From Deltaproteobacteria bacterium (lineage in GTDB: Bacteria > Desulfobacterota_B > Binatia > Bin18), in NCBI GenBank assembly GCA_012271025.1, contig JAAXHF010000333.1, positions 1-5,054 of the forward strand: 5,054 nt of DNA, in the 5' to 3' direction. The notes beneath the pieces are model-generated. The model was given only the letters and a program-made list of their open reading frames with translations, was not told the DNA's origin and ran no database searches. The first letter of the stretch is position 1; each line of letters opens with the position of its first letter. A program made the translations under genes and the position numbers. Below are positions 4,389 through 5,054 of this stretch, piece by piece.

Positions 4389-5054
4389 CGGAATAAGCAG
4401 CTACAGGCTTAGCTTAACCTGCTGAACTTGCTACACGCTTCGGTGGACGGGGGGTGAACCATGAATCTGTTCAGCGTGTTCCGGCAATTCCCCGACCAAG
4501 CCGCCTGCCTCAGCCATCTTGAAGACGGGCGCTGGGGTGACGAGCCCGCGTGGCCCTGCTGTCAGAGCCCCCGCGTGGCGCGCAAGGCGGAGCGGAGCCT
4601 CGTCGGGCGCTGTGGAACTGCCACGCCTGCAAGTCCAGCTTCACCGTCCTGTCTGGGACGATCTTCGAGAAGACTCGCATTCCGCTGCAAAAGTGGTTCC
4701 TCGCCATCAGTCATGCTGTATGCCAAGAAGAGCCTGCGCAGCTACCAGCTCGGCCGTGACCTGGACCTCAACCAGCGCTCAGCCTGGTACATGCAGCAAC
4801 GGATCCGGGCGGCCCTGACGCAGGGCGACAGCCTCCTGAGCGGCTTGGTGGAAGCGGACGAGACGTATGTCGGCGGCAAGCCCCGGCATGCACATCGCAA
4901 AGACGACCACACGCCTCACACACCGGGCCGGGGCACCAAGAAGACGGCCGTCATCGGGGCGGTCGAGCGGGGGGGGGGCGGTCGTGGCCCAGGTCGCCAC
5001 CGACTTGACCGGCACGGGCAGCGGGAAGGTGCTCAAGAGCGGGGGGCCCTGGAC
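4389..5054 (+). mobile_element. IS1595-family (ISXO2-like) insertion sequence, left part only
   Basis: The element is recognised by its transposase (next entry). The left limit is not determined. Similarity of the neighbouring remnant gene fades around 4389-4400, and bases 4404-4460 hold no gene, so the terminal inverted repeat should fall in 4389-4460. A candidate is the sequence around GGCTTAGCTTAACC (4408-4421). The right end is beyond the window, so neither the inverted repeat nor the target duplication can be confirmed. Confidence 0.55.
4461..5054 (+). pseudogene. IS1595-family (ISXO2-like) transposase with several frame changes, 3' end outside the window
   Basis: The ATG at 4461 follows a G-rich ribosome site and opens MNLFSVFRQFPDQAACLSHL, typical of ISXO2-like transposases. 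SPRVARK follows, then a zinc-ribbon segment that switches frame at about 4611-4614. WNCHACKSSFTVLSGTIFEK and LQKWFLAIS are read in the +2 frame. The first frame resumes at about 4712 with MLYAKKSLRSYQLGRDLDLN, the helical region, and VEADETYVGGK, which holds the first catalytic Asp of the DDE-type domain. A third shift falls in a run of ten G (4969-4978), after which VVAQVATDLTGTG is read in yet another frame. The first frame itself has no stop anywhere, so an automated caller would report one intact but partly nonsense protein. One zinc-ribbon Cys is replaced by Trp (WPCC where CP.C is expected). The enzyme is very unlikely to be active. Confidence 0.85.

Noticed and set aside
4519..4818. Overlapping short frame inside the transposase region and its antisense frames
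   Set aside because: They read the transposase sequence in frames without any family similarity; only the segments described for 4461-5054 match.

Overview
This is a GC-rich accessory region from a glutathione-using, probably Gram-negative bacterium. The proteins resemble those of Proteobacteria-like or uncultivated environmental lineages, but nothing here fixes a species. No rRNA or tRNA was seen.

Layout. (1) Bases 1-647, + strand: the 3' part of a Phd/YefM-type antitoxin gene, overlapping by 4 bases a TTG-started PIN-domain (VapC-like) toxin. (2) Bases 678-2459, - strand: a two-gene operon of glutathione-transferase-fold proteins. The promoter-proximal gene is a GST-like protein with Ser in the usual active-site position. 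The distal gene is a well-conserved glutathionyl-hydroquinone reductase (Xi-class GST, CPWA motif). A 22-base inverted repeat lies between the convergent stop codons of the toxin and the reductase. (3) Bases 2601-4107, + strand: a toxin-antitoxin cluster. It holds an intact mini-hicB/hicA pair, a ribbon-helix-helix (CopG/BrnA-like) antitoxin gene and a second mini-hicB/hicA pair whose hicA carries an in-frame TAG. (4) Bases 4158-4388, - strand: a short frame that looks like the C-terminal remnant of a larger exported or lipoprotein-like protein. (5) Bases 4461-5054, + strand: the beginning of an IS1595-family (ISXO2-like) transposase with several frame changes, running off the window.

The most interesting feature lies inside the ribbon-helix-helix antitoxin gene. 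A 28-base GC-rich, partly palindromic sequence occurs three times, without mismatch, at 3310-3337, 3371-3398 and 3432-3459. The period is exactly 61 bases and the two 33-base spacers are unrelated to each other. This is the geometry of a small type I-E CRISPR array, yet the repeat is also the gene's own coding sequence (LAHARAREE). Removing two repeat-plus-spacer units (122 bases) restores a perfect 91-residue antitoxin. The simplest reading is two successive rounds of spacer integration at a genomic site resembling a CRISPR repeat (an ectopic or 'neo-CRISPR' locus), which frameshifted the antitoxin. No cas genes are in the window, so the mechanism is inferred.

Overall the window is a toxin-antitoxin-rich, decaying island beside an insertion sequence. 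It contains one intact hicBA-type pair, one probably intact PIN module (its antitoxin is cut by the window edge), one disrupted antitoxin, one nonsense-mutated hicA, one truncated gene and one degraded transposase. The glutathione-transferase operon is the only ordinary metabolic block.
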